From NCBI GenBank assembly GCA_019925105.1, contig JAHGAU010000014.1:930001-994000 (forward strand): a DNA stretch of 64,000 nt, given 5' to 3'. The notes beneath the pieces were generated by a model. The model ran no database searches, was not told the DNA's origin, and was given only the letters and a program-made list of their open reading frames with translations. Positions 26,866 through 40,709 of this stretch are shown one piece after another; positions within the stretch are counted from its first letter, which is position 1; each line of letters starts with the position of its first letter. The translations under genes were made by a program, and so were the position numbers. The DNA is from Niebla homalea (Eukaryota > Ascomycota > Lecanoromycetes > Lecanorales > Ramalinaceae).

Positions 26866-29800
26866 CCGACCTTTTTAAGATTGTCGGTACCTTTAATAAG
26901 GTTATTAAGCTTAAGGATAACCTTAGGTATATTATATAGGAACGTAAGATAAGTAAGAGGCTCGAATTTACCCAGTTTAACTATTGGATTATAGATTCCA
27001 GCTTACGCCTTATTAAGACCGATACTTTTAAGGGTAATAAGCTTATAAAAGTTTAAAATATTTACGATTAAGGGTACTTTATAACCTATATTGTAATCTA
27101 TATAAAAATTAAGGGGATTAATTAATATATTATTAAGAATATTAAGAATATTAAAATAATATAAAATACCCTCCGTACTCGGTATTAACCTAAGGGTTTA
27201 AGTTACCTTATATCGGCCCTTAAACGCTTTATTTCTTTTACCCTTAATTAATACTTAGATCCAAATAAATATTATAATAAATATTAAGATCTTTTTAATA
27301 AATTATAGAATTTCCAGGGTACGGTTATTATTAATAATAACGTATTTATTTAATAGTTCTATAAGGGTTTTAGCTTAAAGTATAAAACCTATATTAATTA
27401 AAATAACGATAAGTATAAGCCGTTTTAAACAGCCAATAATAATATTAATATTTTAAAATATATATCTATTTATATTATTAATCAGTTTTTTTAATATAAA
27501 GCTTTAAATAAAACATTTATATTTAATACCTTAACTTTTATAATTATTATTACCGATTTACGTTTCTAGGATAATATCCGTTTTAATAATTTTATTCCGT
27601 TCCGTATTCCTCTGTAATTTAATATCCGTTAAATTTATTACGTTAAAGTCTTATAAAAAAGATGTTTTTATATTATTATTAATTATTATTTACTTTATAA
27701 ATATAATAAATCAACCTATAATAATAATAATAAACGCCGTAATAATAATAATAATAATAATACCGGTACCGATAACGATTAAAAACGCCGGCGCCGTAAT
27801 AATAACGGTAATAACGATAATAAAAATAATAATAAAAGTAATAATAAGCTTAAGGATAAAGAATATAAAGCCTTTTTAGGGATTAAAACCTTAATAAACT
27901 TAGCCTTTATATATATTACTATTATTATACCGGCTTTATTACTTATTATTTACCGGGATTATTAAGTATATTTAATTATAAACGTATTTATTCTTATTAT
28001 TTATATCTTTAATATTAATTATATAAATTATATCGTTAATAATAACCATATATTTATCCATAAGGAGCTTTTCTTTAAGCTTATTTTTATTAAAGGCTTT
28101 TCCGGGGGGAAGAATATTATTTATATTAAAGTTATTAAAATCTTATATTAATTTAATAAAAGTATTTATAATTTAATTATTTGTAATGTTCTTTTTATCC
28201 TTAATAATATTTTTAATTTTATTAACCTTAAATAACTATAATAAATCGGCTATCCTTTTAAGTAAAATAATAACCCGGAGGATTTAAGTATATTTATTAA
28301 CCGTAACGGTATCTTTATAAAATTTTTACTGGCGGTTTTTTATCTTTTTAAAGTCGATATTAAAGTTATTAATAATTTAATACTTATAACCTTATATATT
28401 ATTACCGTAAATTAAGAAACCTTAAAATATTAATATAAAGTAATAAAATATATAAAGGAGTAAAATATTAAGCTCTTACTAAAAACGGTAATTAATATCG
28501 ATTTCTTTAATTTACCGGATCTATTAAAGGATTATAAATACGTTATTTATATAAAAATATAAATAAAGTTTAAACTAAATAAAAATTATATTAAACTTAA
28601 TATTTATTAAAATAAGCTTATTTACTCCGATTTAATTAACTTTATTAATAATATAAAAGCCGATTATAAATAAGTTATTATTTTTATTAAAGACGTTATT
28701 AAAGTTATCTATATAGCTTTATTATTAAACTTTTTATATAAAACGGGTTTTAAGGCCTTTTAAAGCTATATAAAGAGGATTTATTATTTAAATTACTTTA
28801 TCCGTTATTTATATATTAACGATAATAATATATATATTAATTTTCAATTTAATAATTAACGGTATATTAAAAGTATTTAATAGAAGTTTATAATACTTTA
28901 TAACCTTTAATAAAACGGTATTTTTAAACGAATAAGTTAAACCTTTATTACCCGGGCCTATATAATATTATTAAATAATAATTTATTACGTATTTTTATT
29001 ATTAAATTTATTATTATAATAACCTTTATATATAATATATTATTTATAAGTATTTACGATATATTAAATTAAGCTATAAATCTTAAAAAACTTAATTAAT
29101 TTTTTATTAAAAAAGTTAAATAACGTAATATATATTAAGAATATAAGCTTTTTAATATAAATTAAATAAAATTTTAAATTAAAGCCGTTAAAAAACGTTT
29201 TATTAACTATAAGGGTTATTACGTTTATAAAATATTTATATTAAATAGCCGGGTTTAATGTTATAATTACGTTAAATAATTAAAGGATAAGGCCGTTTAA
29301 CCCAAACGTAAGGCTAATAATCCCTTACCGGTTTATTACTTAATACCGAGATAAGGGGAGATAATTACCGTAGATTTCTAGTTATTATTAAAACGGATAC
29401 GTTTTAATAATAATTAAAATATAAATAATAAACCGGTTATTATTATTATTTAAAGTTTTTATATTATAAACGTTACGGATAAAACCGATAATATTATTAT
29501 TAAGGATATAATTAAACTTATATCCGATAAGTAATTTAAGTTTTATATAATTTTAAAACTTATAATTATTAAGGAAAATATTAATAAAAATAATTTATTT
29601 ATTTTATTTTTATTTACTTTTAATAATAATATTATAAAGGAATCTCCGGATATATATATTTTTATAAACTTAAACTTAATCTTATTTAATTTTTATAATT
29701 TTATCTTATATTATTATCCGTTTTTAAGAAAATTTATTAAATCTTTAAACTTATTTATTTAAGTTTACGTAATTAAAATATAACCTTTAAGTTATTAATA

Positions 29801-30447
29801 TTACCGGGACTTTAATTATTAAGCCGTTAACTCTTAATTAACGTTTATATATTTTATAGCCGTAATTCTTACGGATTATATAAAGCCTATAACTTATATA
29901 TAAATTATAAAGGATATATACCGTAAAATAGAATGGGAACTTATTATAAAAAATAAAGTCGAATCCTTAAAAAAGAATAAAACTTAAGTCTTAATAGATT
30001 TATTTCCTGGTATTAACGTATTAAATAATAAGTAAATCTATAAGTATAAACGTAAATTAAACGGTAATATTATTAAATATAAGGCTAAATAAGTAATTCA
30101 TTATTTTTAATAAAAAGAAAGCTTAGACTTTTTTAATATTTTTATAATAATTATTAAGTTTATAAACTATAAGGCCCTTTTTATTATAACGGCTATATAT
30201 AATTTAAAGATTAAATAAATAGACGTTAAAATAATATTCCTTTATAAAGATATCCTTAAAAAAGATTTATATTTATTAATTAACGGGCTTTAATAATAAT
30301 TTAAGACGTATTTATTTATTAAATAAAACTCTTTATAGGCTTAAATAGTTATTCCGGATTTAATATCAATATTTTTTTATATTCCTTAAGAAACTCGGTT
30401 ACCGTTATATTAATAAAAACTATAGCGTATTCCTAAACCTAAATATT

Positions 30448-30658
30448 TGTTATGGTAGGAAACAATATAGGGGTTAGTACTTACCTCGTAACCCTAGCGT
30501 AACTGGGTTACAGGAATACTTAATACCTGTCCTTCTTACTTTTTTTTTTACTTTTTTAATAATTAATTTACTTATTAAATATATTATTTATTAAGGCTAT
30601 ATATATATTTTATATTATTATATTACCCTTAAGCTTTAAATATACGTTTAATTTAATA
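30448..30658 (+). repeat. 5' LTR of G2
   Basis: 211 bp, beginning TGTTATGGTAGGAAAC. It matches 37672-37882 and, in reverse, the G1 LTRs. The first ~90 bases are lightly mutated and the rest heavily. Confidence 0.94.
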
Positions 30659-33600
30659 TTTTAATTATTATTAACCTTTTTAAAGGGTAATAATCCGAAA
30701 TATTAAATTACGCGCATAATTAAAAGGGGAAAGAATTATATATTTCTCGTATTTAAGCCGTATTTATTAATATAATAAATCTTAATGCTTTACGCCAGAG
30801 AACTTAACCAGAAGGGGAAAATACCGGGTTTTTTATCCTTTAGATTTAAGAAATCTCTTTTAAATCCTTGTTTAAATTAAAGTCCGTAACTATTAATAAT
30901 AAAGGTTAATATTGAAGATCCCGATCCGGGTTTATTATACCTTTTTTTTATAAATAAAAACGGGTATAGTTTAAATCTATATTAAACTTTCCTTAGGAAT
31001 AAGAACGTTAAAAGTAATAATTTAAGTCCGTCGTATTTACTCCCCCGGAATAAAACCTTTTTCCTTTAAAATAAATATCCTTTATAAATATATATTATAA
31101 TAAAAAGGAATAAAGTTTTCGTATTACCATTACGTAAAAGGAAAAAGAATTAAATGAAATAATTTATTAAGCTTAACTTTATAAGGTAAAACTTTATAAA
31201 CGGTTTATTCATTTAAATAAATGAATATTAAAGGCTTTTTCCGTAGATTTTTAAAGTATATATAAATCATTATTAAACCATATAATACGGGTTAAAATAC
31301 TTTATCCGACTATTATTAATTATAAATCCGTATCGCCGGATATTTATAAACGAACCGTAAACGAAACTTAAATTAAGAATCCAAAAAAAAATCCTATAAT
31401 TATATTAAGGTTTTTATGCTCCTTAAATATAAAGATAAAAATATTAAAAAGCTTTAAAAATAAATTAAAAATACTTTTATAATTTTCTCCTTAAACTCCG
31501 ATTATAATATAGACTATATCTATATTATATAAGCTTTATTCTTATTAAAAAGTAAAATTAAGGGCTTATAAATATATTATAAATATAAGTTTAAATCCGA
31601 TTTTACGTTAACTTAAAAAAGATTTATTAAATTCTTAAGTTCTTTAATATCGGATTTTATTAATAGAAAAATAGAAGTTTAACTTTAATATATAAGCTTA
31701 AAATAAAATAAAAAGTAATTAATTTATAGTTTTAATATATAGATAATATTTTTAAAAAGTTAACTCTTAGAATATATAAAAAAATAATAAATTATTTATT
31801 TATTTTATAAATTTAAAAAACAATTATACTATATAATAATATAAGCGTTAAATAAAGTTCCTTTTATATATAATAAAATTATTACGTATATAAATTATTT
31901 TAAATTTAATAATATAACCGTTTACTTTTTATAAAGGAAGAATAAGGAAAGAACTATTAAGAATAAGTCTTTAAAGAAAGAATTTAAACCCTTTATAAAT
32001 CGGCCGTTAAATTAAGGCTTTTATAAGGTTAATAAATAAATTTTTCCGATATAACGTATTATTATTATTAAGTAAAAAGGCATAAGAAATTAAGTTATCT
32101 GTTACTTAAAAAAAAACGGAAGATTATCGGATCCGCTTTATACGTAAAGAGAAAGAATAATTTAAGAAACGTTAACCTTACGATAAAAGCTTTATCGGAA
32201 TATAAAAACTATAATTATTAATCTCGGAAAAGGTTATTATTAATAAAAATTAAATATTCTTTAATAATACCGAAAAAAAAAATATAGAAATTTATTTTAA
32301 TATAAAAATAAAGATTAATATAATTAATTAAAACTTTATAATAAAGAAGGATTTATTTTATATTTATTAAAACATAATTTTATTAAAGCTTACTTAAATA
32401 AATAATAATAATATATTTTATTATAACGTTTATTTATTAAAGCTTTATATATATAATAATTAAGGGTAAACGGGAATAATAAAGATTATTGTATACGTAA
32501 TAAATAAATAAGGCCCGTTAATAACCTTAAGGATATTAAATTTAATTAATTTAAGAATTAAATTAAACTTTAAGGAAAAAAGATAACACTTTAAGGTTAA
32601 TAAATAAACTTTTTAAATTAATAAATTATATATATTTATAATAGTATTAAAAAAAAGCTGGTAATATATATTTTAATAATTATAAACTTATTACCTAAGA
32701 GTTAAGCCAATTTAAAAGCGGTTAAAAACTATATAGGCCGTAATTTAACCGTAAGGGGACCGTCCCTGCCAGCTGAGTTATTTAAATATATAAACGTTTT
32801 TTTAACAGAAAAAGCCGGTAAGCTCCCCGCATATATAGGATATAATTACGCAATTAAAATTACCGCCGAACCGTTATATAGACCCTTATATAACTTATTT
32901 AATATAAAGTTAACGGTTCTTTAAGCTTATTTAAATAAAGTATTAATAAAGGGATAAATATAATATTTTATTAATCCTATAAGTTTATTAATCCTTTTTA
33001 TACTTAAAAAGGACGGGGGTTTACGTTTTTACGTGGATTACCGGGGGCTAAATAAAATAACGGTTAAAAATCATTATCCTTTATCCTCAATTAATAAAAC
33101 TTTAAATTAATTTTATAAAGTAAAAAAATTTATAAAGTTTAATCTTAAGGATATTTATTATTATATACGGATTAAAACGGGTAATAAATAAAAGATTACG
33201 TTTTAAATATATTACGGCTACTTTAAATATATAATTATATTATTTAAATTAATAAACGTATTAATAACTTTTTAAACTTATATTAATAAGTTATTAACCG
33301 GTATTATTAATAAATTTTACGTTATATATTTAAATAATATCCTAATTTTCTTACGTATTAAAAACGAATATTTAACGTATATAAAACGGATCTTAAAGCG
33401 GTTTTAAAAGTTTAAATTTTTTATAAGTCTTAAGAAATATAAGTTTTTTATTATTAAAATAGAATTTTTGGGATTTATAATATTAATTATAAACGTAATA
33501 ATAAATAAAAGTAAAATAAATATAATTATATTATAATTTAAGTTTAAATCCTTTTATAATATATAGGTTTTCCTTAGTTTTATTAACTTCTTTAAGCGTT

Positions 33601-36600
33601 TTATTTATTATTATTCCGTAAAAATAGTTTTTTTAATAGAATTATTAAAAAGGAATATAAAGGATATAAAGTACGGTTTATTTACGTAACCTTTAATGGT
33701 AGAACGGGCGTTTAAAAAGTTACGTAAAACGTTCCTTAATATCTTAATTTTACGTTATTTTAATTTAAGCCTTTAAATTAAAGTTAAAATAAATATGTTT
33801 AATTTCGGTTTCGTAAATATCTTATTTTAATTATATTAAAATAAATAATAATAACTTATCGCTTTTTAATCCCGTAAAATAACGGATGTAAAACGTAATT
33901 ATAAAACTTATAATTAGGAATTATTAATAATTATTATAACTTTTAAATAATAATATTATTACCTTAAGGGTAATTTCTATATAATTAAGGTATTAACCAA
34001 TTATAATAACCTAAAAGGTTTTATAAGGGTCATTATTTTAAATAATAAATAAATACGATAAATAATAAAATTAGCCTTATTTAACTTTATTATTAAGCAT
34101 TAATCGGGTATTTTTAACCCGGCAAATACATTTAATTAACGATTTAATTACGTATTTATTAATATATTAATATTAAAGTTATTATTTATACTATAAAAGA
34201 AATTAACGATTATAAAGGGTTTAATTAATTTTATATTTTAAAAGATCTTAAAAATTTACGGATAAGCCTTAATTAATTAAAATAAAACAATATAAAAACG
34301 TAAAAATAACATATATAAATCATTAATAATTATTCTTCCTTCAGAAAAAACGATTTAGAATTTAATAATTAACGTTATTTAAAAAACGTACTTAAGATCG
34401 GTATATTATATGAAACGTAAGGACCCTTAAACTCTAGGAAAGAGTAATATTACGGGTACGTAAGCTATACGTATTTATAACGTAATTAAAGAATAGTTTA
34501 ATTTTATTATTAAGATTATTAATTATAAATAATTTATTCCATATACCGTTATTTAAGTTATAATAATATATAAAACAGTATATAATCTTAAGATTAAATC
34601 TATAATAAAATTTATTAAAATACTTTAAGTTAAAAATACCTTTATTTTAAACTATAAAAGTATTAAGCTTATAAGTAAAGTACTTAAAAGAATTAATAAA
34701 TAAATATTTAACTTAATTAATTTTTTAAGATATAATAAACGCTTATATATCCCTATTAAAGAAACCGTATAAAAAAAGTTATTAAAATAATACTATAAAG
34801 ACCCCGTTTTAAAATACTTTAAAAGTAATTATATTAAGGAAGTCCTTAATAAATCCTATATTTAAGAAAATATAAATATAAATATTAAATTATACGTTAA
34901 TTTATATAATATTTATTAAAAAGTTAAAGTTCTTAAATATAAACTTTATAATAAATTAAATAATTTATTAATACCGTTATATTTTTTTCAGGAAATTATT
35001 ATAAATTTTATTATAAATTTATTACTTAATAAATAATAAAATTATATATATAATACGATCTTAATTATAATTAATTAAAAAATTAAGAAATTAAGATTAT
35101 TTCTTATAATTAAAAAAATTATTACTTTTAAGTTAATTAAATTTCTTTTTTAATATATATTTTAAGAATATAAGGCTCTTAAAAATATTATAATTAATTA
35201 AGGCTTATTTTTTATAAGTTTTTATTAATTTAAGGTATATAACGCGGTATATATACTCCGTAAATTAAATATTTCTTTTTATTCTTAAATAGATAATTAA
35301 ATAAAACGGTAAAATTAAATTCTTAAGTATTATTTTAAAATATATTATTATAAAAATTAAAACGATTAAACTTTAATATTAAAGATTATAAACTTTATTT
35401 ATTTTATAAATAATAATATTATAATTAATAAGTTTTTATTAAAAGCCTTAATAAAATATTTTTTAATATTTTAAAAGCGAATTAATAATAAATTAAATAA
35501 AATAAAAGTTCCGGTTATAATTAAAAAAATTAAGGAACTATTAACGGTTTAAAACGATATAATAAAGTATTAATAATATATTAAGGAAGCGGAAATAAAA
35601 TCTTATAATTATAAGTATAAAACCCAAAAATATAAAATTAAAAATATAATTATATTATTTATAAAAAATATTAAATAAAAGCGATTAAATAAAAAACTTT
35701 TATATAAATTTATTAGTTTATTTATAGTTTTTAAATTAATCGGATATTAAATATACTACTTAACTTTATTATTTATTTATAGGATATATAATATATTTTA
35801 TATATCCTTATTTAAACCGTATAAAAAGCGGTTTAAAATTAAAAATAATTATTTATTATCGGATTTTATTAATAATAGATTAAAATAAAAAATTAAAAGA
35901 TTATTTACTTATAATAAGATTAATAAAAAATTATATTATAAAATTAAATAAAAAGGGTTTTTAATTATTTATAATAAATAAATTTTAATAAAGAATTTAA
36001 AGTATATAAAAAAGCTATAAAATATCTTTAATAAAAAATATAAATAATTATAATATAAAACATAAAACGTATAACTTAAATATAAAATATTTAATTTTAT
36101 TATAAGGATAAACTTTAATATAAATATAAAAATATTATTATTTATATACGTATATTAAATATTATTAACTTATAATCCTTTAAACTTATTATCCTTTATA
36201 TTCTTTTATTATAATTTACTTATTACCTATTTAAACCCTATATAAGAATTAATATTTAAACTTATAATTTTTTTACGGTAAAAATATATTTTAATTAATT
36301 AAATAGCTTATAATATTATATAACGCAAAATAAGTATACTTAAGAAGTTATTATTTTATAAAATAATTTATAATTAAAAATTTATTAATATTTTTAAATA
36401 TAAACGCTTATAATTTATTAAAAAGCCGTAAAAAGTTTAATATAATATAAGGAAATTAAATTATAATAAGCTTACCGGAAAAATAACGGAAGATACTAAA
36501 GAAAACTTAAAATTAATTAATAAATATAAAGTTTATAAAATAAACGTTAAAAATAAATAAAGTATTAATAAAATAAAAATATATTATACGGGTAATTTAC

Positions 36601-37671
36601 CGGTATTTATAGTGGATAAATTACGTTTAAAAAGGGGATTCTTACGTATTAATTATTTAAACTTTATATTAAGATCCGGAGGTTAAAGTAAATTAAATTT
36701 AAATTATAACGTAATTAATAACGTATAAATTATAATAAGGATACGTTTATAATAAAGTAATTTAAATTAATTAATTACTTAAATATAAAACTATATAATT
36801 AATATTATTAATTATATTATATTTATATTTAATTAATATTAATACTTTAATAGTACTTTATTAAGAAAACTTTAATTTTATAATAATTAAAAAACGTAAA
36901 AACTTTATATAATATTTAATAAAGTTTATTTATATATTTTTATATTATTTTTTATCTTTTTTAAGTATTAAAGTAAGTTAACGGCGGTATAAAAATATAT
37001 AATTTATTTAAACGTTTAATTCAGGTAAGATTTAAATATATATTTAGCTTATATAATAATTACGTTACGTAAAAATAATAAAATTAAAAACATATAATTT
37101 TATATAACGCCTTTTTAACCGAATAACGGGAATACTTTATTAATTTTAATCCTTTTTTATTAACCTTAATATTATATAATTTATATAAAAGCTCGTAAAA
37201 ATAATAAATATATTATAAATAATATTTTTTATTAAACGTTACTTATATAGTATAAATAAATTTTATAAATAATTTATTTAATAATTATAAGGATAACTTA
37301 ACCGGAAGTTAAATAGATTAAAAGAAATTATTAATAAATAATTCTAATATAATTATATAATTTAAATATAAATCGGTTACGACTTAAATATTATTATATA
37401 ATAAAAAGAATAAAATATACGTTTAAAAAGTATATATATTATTATAAGTTTAAAGTATTCTTATTTATAAATATAAAGACTTTTACCGGGTAATATTAAT
37501 ATTATTAACGTTAAGAATTAAACGAATATACTATATATTTATATTATAAGGCTTATAAATTCTTTTCTTTTTTTTTTTTTATTAGATTTTTTTAAAGGTT
37601 TTTAATAAGTTATTTTAAAGTTATAATTAAGAATTATAACTTTAAAGATAAAGTATTAAGGAAAAAAATAT

Positions 37672-37882
37672 TATTATAATAGGAAATAATATAAAGGTTA
37701 ATACTTATTTCGTAACCTTAACGTAACTGGATTATAGGAATACTTAATACCTATCCTTCCCACTTTTCCTTTTACTTCTTTAGTAATTAGTCTACTTACT
37801 AAATATACTATTTATTAAGGCTATATATACATTTCACATTACTATACTACCTTTAAGCTTTAGGCATACGTCTGGCTTAACA
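37672..37882 (+). repeat. 3' LTR of G2
   Basis: 211 bp, ending GTCTGGCTTAACA. The left end is heavily mutated and the right ~140 bases lightly, the mirror image of the 5' LTR. It is followed by TSD ATATT. Confidence 0.94.
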
Positions 37883-39277
37883 ATATTAATATTATCGTTA
37901 CCGTATATATCGATAATATTTTAATAATAAAAGCTAATAAACGGGCTATTACCGACTTAAAGACTTAATTAAATAAAAAGTTTAAAATATTTAATTTAAG
38001 CTTATATAGTTAATATTTAAGCATAAGTATTATTTATAATCGATAAAATTAAACCTTAATTCTTAATTAAAAAAATTACGTTAAATAGGTTTTTATTTAA
38101 TTTAATATATATAATAATCCTTTTTCTAAGGGTAACGGTATAATTATCCCTATAAACGTAAATGCCCGTCTTAAGCCGGTTAATAAGAAATATGCCATTT
38201 TAAAGTAATTTCAGCTTAAATACCAGTCCGTTATCGGCTTATTTATATATATTATAATAAATATTAAATTTAATATAATTTATGCGGTATCGGTAATATT
38301 ACGTTACGTATTTAACCTTAATAAAAAGCATTAAATAGCCGTTAAGAAGATCTTCCGTTACTTTTATAATATAACCTCCTTAAAATTCGTTTTTCAAAAC
38401 CCTTTAAAGCTCCTTAATAGTTATATAAACTTAAATTACGCCGGCGATCTATAGATATACTGATTTATTTCCGGGTATATTTTTAACCTAGGAAGTATAA
38501 TTATTAATTAATCCTTAAAACGTTAATTAACTATAGCCCTATTTATTTATAAGGTTAAATACGTAGGATAATATAACTTTATTAAAGAAGCGATTTGGCT
38601 TAAATAATTATTAACTTAACTTATTAAAATTACCCTGAATTTAATAATATTATTGGCCCTTAAAAATAAAGATATTATATAGAATTACGCTTTTTTTACC
38701 TAGTTTAAATTTAATATTAAGGCTTTTACCTTTATTACGGTAATCTTTTATAATAATTAAGAAGCGATTATATGAATAAAAAACCTTATAAACTACTTAA
38801 AGATAAAGTATATATATATTAAATACTGCTTTCTTTAAGAATATATAATTAATAAATAAGTAAAGCTTATATATTATCTTACCGGAAATATAGTAATTAA
38901 CGGCCTTATAAAGTTATTATTAAGGGACGGCTTTTTTAAATTCAGAAATTATCTAGGATTAAAATAATTGGTATTATATCTTTATTAACGTTTTAAGATA
39001 AATAAATATACCCCTTATTATTAAAGTCGGGGTGGATATACCTTTTATTACGGTAATATAGTTCCAGTGGAAGCTTTTACTTTTTACTTAATAAATAATA
39101 CGGTATTATAGTGTTATAAAGCTATTAATCGAGTAAGAATATTAAAAGTGCAGAAGGCAAAGACCTCGGCTATTATTAAAAGGGGGCTAGCTTACTTCCT
39201 GGACTTCTCATAGATAAATATCGCTCAGCACCTTACATAGTACTTAACTAAGCAAGTTACACCCTACCATTTTAACA
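37883..39277 (+). mobile_element. Ty1/Copia retrotransposon C2, 3' part (YVDD RT motif, RNase H, 3' LTR)
   Basis: Resumes C2 after G2. Joining 30447 to 37888 keeps one uninterrupted frame (VFLNLNINIIVTVYIDNILII) whose VYIDNILI is the Copia YVDDILI box after RIP. Downstream come ANKRAITDLKT, the Copia RNase H region, and a histidine-type end (about 39.0-39.13 kb) before the 3' LTR. This confirms both the family and the insertion order. Stops interrupt the rest of the frame. Confidence 0.92.
39140..39277 (+). repeat. 3' LTR of C2
   Basis: 138 bp, equal in length to 25642-25779. The start is RIP-mutated (TATTAAAAGTGCAG) and the right end (ACCCTACCATTTTAACA) is the least mutated version. It is followed by TSD ACTTA (39278-39282). 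Confidence 0.94.
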
Positions 39278-39282
39278 ACTTA

Positions 39283-39360
39283 AGGGCTATGGCCAAATGG
39301 CGTAGCCGTCTGAGCGGTGGCTTTTGGAACCAAAGGCTTCAGGAGTTCAGGCCTTTTATA
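39283..39360 (+). other. Unmutated GC-balanced island with tRNA-like Pol III boxes, in the G4 leader
   Basis: This 78-bp island stands out from surrounding RIP DNA. It contains TGGCGTAGCCG, a perfect match to the A-box pattern TRGYNNARNNG. About 40 bases on is GTTCAGGCC, a one-mismatch B box (GWTCRANNC), and a TTTT follows at once. A strong hairpin GCTTTTGG..CCAAAGGC lies between. It does not fold as a canonical tRNA by eye (no proper T arm), so it may be a tRNA-derived fragment, a SINE-like head, or simply the G4 leader. It lies one TSD away from C2, so before C2 inserted it was joined to 25641. Confidence 0.3.
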
Positions 39361-40709
39361 TACGGGTATACGTAAATATAACCGGGGTTAAAGTTATTAT
39401 TACCGTAATTTAAGCTACTTTTAAGACCGGTTATTTAAGATAAACTTACGTTTAACCAATTTATAGTTTTTTAAGAATTAATTTACCTTTTAAATTTAAG
39501 TATTAAATTTATAATTATACTTTACGTTTTCTATAAACTCTTTTTAATTAGCTTCGTTAACTATAAGTTAACGGACTTATTTAATATTCCTATTCTTCTT
39601 TTTTTTAAAATAGAAAATCCGGAGTAAAATATATTTTTTTATTCTCCGGAACGATTTATAGAAGTAATTAATAATAAAGGCCTTTAAGGATTAACTTAAG
39701 GATTAAATTAAAAACCTCCCCTTAAAAAAAGTATTATATCGCATAAAGTACCGGTTAAATATTAAATTAACTTAAACCGCCTAAAATAAACGTAATTCCG
39801 GTATAATAAAGCTTTAATTAAAGCTTAAACGTTAAAATTAAAACGGGAAGCCGATTAATTAAAAAAATAAAATCGAAGCTTTTAAACATCGTTTTCTTTT
39901 CGTAATCTTAATAGTATTAACCGGGGTATTAAGAGCCCCTTATTAAGGACGTATTACGCCGCCGTTTAATAAGCTATAAGTATCCTTTTACCCTTTAAGT
40001 ATAATAAATCCTTAAAGCCGGCTACCTTATTTAAGTATACGGGTAAGTTTAAAGGTAAATATTAACGGTAATTTATTATTATAGAAAAGTCTTTCTTATT
40101 AAGTTTAAATTACTTTTTAAACGATTATATTAAAATTATATATTGCCTATAGTTTATTAGTTATATTATTTAAAACCCGGACCCCCTTTTAATTTAAACC
40201 TTTACCTTTAAAGAGCTTAAAGTTAAACTTATAAATTAAATAATTAATTTAAAAAACCGCCGGTTATCTTATTATAAGCGTTTTAAGGATATAAAATAAT
40301 AATTAAGTTAAAAGGTTATTACTTTCCGTAATTATCTTAAAATAATTTAAAAAGGATTTATTTATCTTATTAGATAAATTTAAACCTTATACGTTTTTTA
40401 TAAAGTTATTATTAAATTTAAAGTCCAGAATTATTTTTATTAAAAACGTTTTAAATACTTATAACGTTATCGTTATAGCAATTATTATATAAGAGGGAAA
40501 CTTAAAACGTTTTATTATAACCGTTATTATTAATATTAACCGTTTAATTAATAAAAGTAAATCTCTTAATAATAAAGTATTAAGGTTTAAGAATAATAAC
40601 ATAAAGCCGGCTCGTCTTATTAAAGTTAATAATTAACGTAATAAAAAACGTAAAGCCGAATTAAAACTTAATCCAACATATAAGGACCTTAAATATTATA
40701 TTTATTATA
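39361..40709 (+). mobile_element. Ty3/Gypsy relic G4, gag region, RIP-degraded
   Basis: Plus-strand frame from about 40.0 kb reads as a Gypsy gag capsid: Y-x-GKFKGKY, a DYIK-x-IYCLQFIS segment, FTFKELKVKLIN, NRRLSYYKRFKDIK and ITFRNYLK. It ends in a Q/R/S-rich tail that leads to a CCHC zinc knuckle. LINE L2 is inserted inside that knuckle, and the gene continues at 46504. Stops are TAA/TAG throughout. The first ~600 bases (39361-39950) would be leader and early gag, with no motif recognised. Confidence 0.7.

Larger units (their letters stand above)
30448..37882 (+). mobile_element. Ty3/Gypsy LTR retrotransposon G2, RIP-inactivated, inserted in Copia C2
   Basis: A complete 7,435-bp element with two 211-bp LTRs and TSD ATATT (30443-30447 and 37883-37887). 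Plus-strand order: gag (about 30.7-32.5 kb); the segment leading to RT (N-YAIKITAEP at about 32.85 kb); RT with [20 protein letters not shown] (33.01-33.07 kb), the F-x-YLNNILIF box (YLDDILIFS type) at about 33.32 kb and LRFYKSLKKYKF; RNase H (to about 34.3 kb); and integrase with the zinc-binding region near 34.76 kb and the DDE core near 35.0-35.4 kb (YxxIL-x-IIDRL, later LNRQ-like). The RT, RNase H, integrase order defines Ty3/Gypsy. All frames are broken by RIP stops. A purine tract precedes the right LTR. Sister copy of G1. Confidence 0.95.

Noticed and set aside
39283..39360. Functional tRNA gene
   Set aside because: Pol III boxes are present but no cloverleaf with a proper T arm and acceptor pairing could be drawn.
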